6,693 bases of DNA, from NCBI GenBank assembly GCA_028819955.1, contig JAPPKP010000116.1, positions 1-6,693 of the forward strand, given 5' to 3'. The position numbers and the translations under genes were made by a program. The notes under the pieces were generated by a model, which was not told the DNA's origin, made no database searches, and saw nothing but the letters and a program-made list of their open reading frames with translations. This document shows, one piece after another, positions 5,904-6,693 of the stretch. How positions within the stretch are numbered: the first letter of the stretch is position 1; each line of letters opens with the position of its first letter. Origin of the DNA: Rhodospirillaceae bacterium (lineage in GTDB: Bacteria > Pseudomonadota > Alphaproteobacteria > UBA828).

Positions 5904-6693
5904 ATGACGGAGCCTGGACTATTTCCGCACCTGTTCACGCCGGCGCGCCTGCGCGGGCACACGCTCCGCTGCCGCATCGTCTTCGGCGCGCACACCGCGA
6001 ACATGGCGGAGGGCGGGCTGCCGGCCGTGCGCCACTTTGGCTACTACCGGGAGCGCGCGCGGGGCGGCGCCGGGATGATCGTGGTCGAGCCCACCCCGCC
6101 GCATCCGACCGCCATCCTCACGCGCGGCAACTTCATGGCCGACGACGCGGTCATTCCTCACTTCCGCAGGATTACCGACGAGTGCCACAGCCACGGCACC
6201 GTCATGTGCCATCAGATCTATCACGTCGGCGCCCACGGCGATCAGGACAACTCCTGGTCGCCCTACTGGTCTCCCTCCGGCCAGGTCAGCCACCACGACC
6301 CCTGGGGCAGCCACGCTATGAGCGAGCCGGAGATTCGCGAGCTCATCCAGGCCTTCATCGACCAGGCGGTGCGCGACCGGAAGGGCGGCTTCGACGGGGT
6401 CGACCTCTTCGCCGGCTATTCCTGCCTGATCGACCAGTTCTGGTCGCCGCTCACCAACCGGCGGGACGATGCATGGGGCGGCAGCCTGGAGAACCGGCTG
6501 CGCTTCGTGACCGAGATCGCGGACGGCATCCGCAAGGCCTGCGGGCCGGACTTCATCGTCGGCATGACCGTCTCCGGCGCGGAGCCCTACCCCGGCGGCC
6601 TCACCATGGCCGACAAGCAGGAGATCTTCGCCTGGCTCGACGAGCGCGGCCTCGCGGACTACTTCTCCTGCGGCACCGGCAGCTACATCAACA
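5904..6693 (+). CDS. Old yellow enzyme/trimethylamine dehydrogenase-like FMN oxidoreductase, N-terminal part (3' end outside window)
   Basis: The 263 codons visible encode the first part of a TIM-barrel FMN domain of the NADH:flavin oxidoreductase family (OYE, 2,4-dienoyl-CoA reductase, trimethylamine and dimethylglycine dehydrogenase branch). Landmarks are LFTPARLRGHTLRCRIVFGAHTAN (in segments, 10-33), YYRERARGGAGMIVVEP (47-63), GFDGVDLFAGY (162-172), LIDQFWSPLTNRRDD (175-189) and WGGSLENRLRF (191-201). The GAHTANMAEGGLP stretch and FAGY...LIDQFW point to the demethylating branch around trimethylamine/dimethylglycine/stachydrine enzymes rather than classical OYE. The position matching the flavin-linked Cys of trimethylamine dehydrogenase appears to be Thr31, so FMN is probably non-covalent. 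Members of this branch usually carry a 4Fe-4S cluster and an FAD/NAD domain further on; those would lie beyond the window. It diverges from the hydrolase gene. The substrate is not determinable from this part. Confidence 0.9.
   Translation, partial: MTEPGLFPHLFTPARLRGHTLRCRIVFGAHTANMAEGGLPAVRHFGYYRERARGGAGMIVVEPTPPHPTAILTRGNFMADDAVIPHFRRITDECHSHGTVMCHQIYHVGAHGDQDNSWSPYWSPSGQVSHHDPWGSHAMSEPEIRELIQAFIDQAVRDRKGGFDGVDLFAGYSCLIDQFWSPLTNRRDDAWGGSLENRLRFVTEIADGIRKACGPDFIVGMTVSGAEPYPGGLTMADKQEIFAWLDERGLADYFSCGTGSYIN

Noticed and set aside
3841..5907. Very long plus-strand open frame (688 codons) running antisense through the reductase and hydrolase genes.
   Set aside because: It lies opposite two genes with complete family motifs, has an Arg/His/Val/Ala/Gly-rich composition typical of antisense frames in GC-rich DNA, contains no recognisable domain and has no ribosome site.

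Overview
The window is a GC-rich, tightly packed stretch of bacterial chromosome. Third codon positions are mostly G or C. It holds seven substantial genes, a nine-codon fragment at the left edge and one gene cut by the right edge. The Tat-exported M15/DUF882 protein, the tdh-like short-chain dehydrogenase and the range of flavin and iron-sulfur oxidoreductases suit a metabolically versatile proteobacterium, most likely an alphaproteobacterium. That placement is inferred from gene content and composition, not from a marker gene. I see no RNA gene, insertion sequence, CRISPR array, phage gene or attachment site.

Left block (1 to 1996, minus strand). A luciferase-like flavin-dependent oxidoreductase has a very strong Shine-Dalgarno sequence. 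It is followed after 53 bases by a classical short-chain dehydrogenase/reductase, and after a further 121 bases by the start of a gene that leaves the window. These read as one transcription unit, probably for oxidising and reducing a small organic compound that cannot be named from sequence.

Middle (1997 to 2903). A divergent intergenic region leads into a plus-strand gene for a Tat-exported, zinc-dependent peptidase of the YcbK/DUF882 (M15) family. Its 3' end overlaps, tail to tail, the 3' end of the next minus-strand gene.

Right block (2844 to 5769, minus strand). Transcription order is an alpha/beta hydrolase, then (3 bases later) a one-component NAD(P)H:flavin:[2Fe-2S] reductase of the oxygenase-reductase type, then (49 bases later) an extended short-chain dehydrogenase closely resembling the SDR-type L-threonine 3-dehydrogenases. 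The reductase has no oxygenase partner in the window.

Right edge (5904 to end, plus strand). Diverging from the hydrolase is the first 263 codons of an old yellow enzyme/trimethylamine dehydrogenase-like FMN protein. The 134-base divergent region contains a short perfect palindrome and small direct repeats that could bind a regulator.

Overall this is accessory catabolic territory with several redox enzymes of unknown substrate. I found no defence system or other clearly novel multi-gene machine. The points most worth checking are the altered cofactor-binding motif in the threonine dehydrogenase-like protein, the missing oxygenase partner of the reductase, and the non-canonical active-site residues in the OYE-like enzyme.
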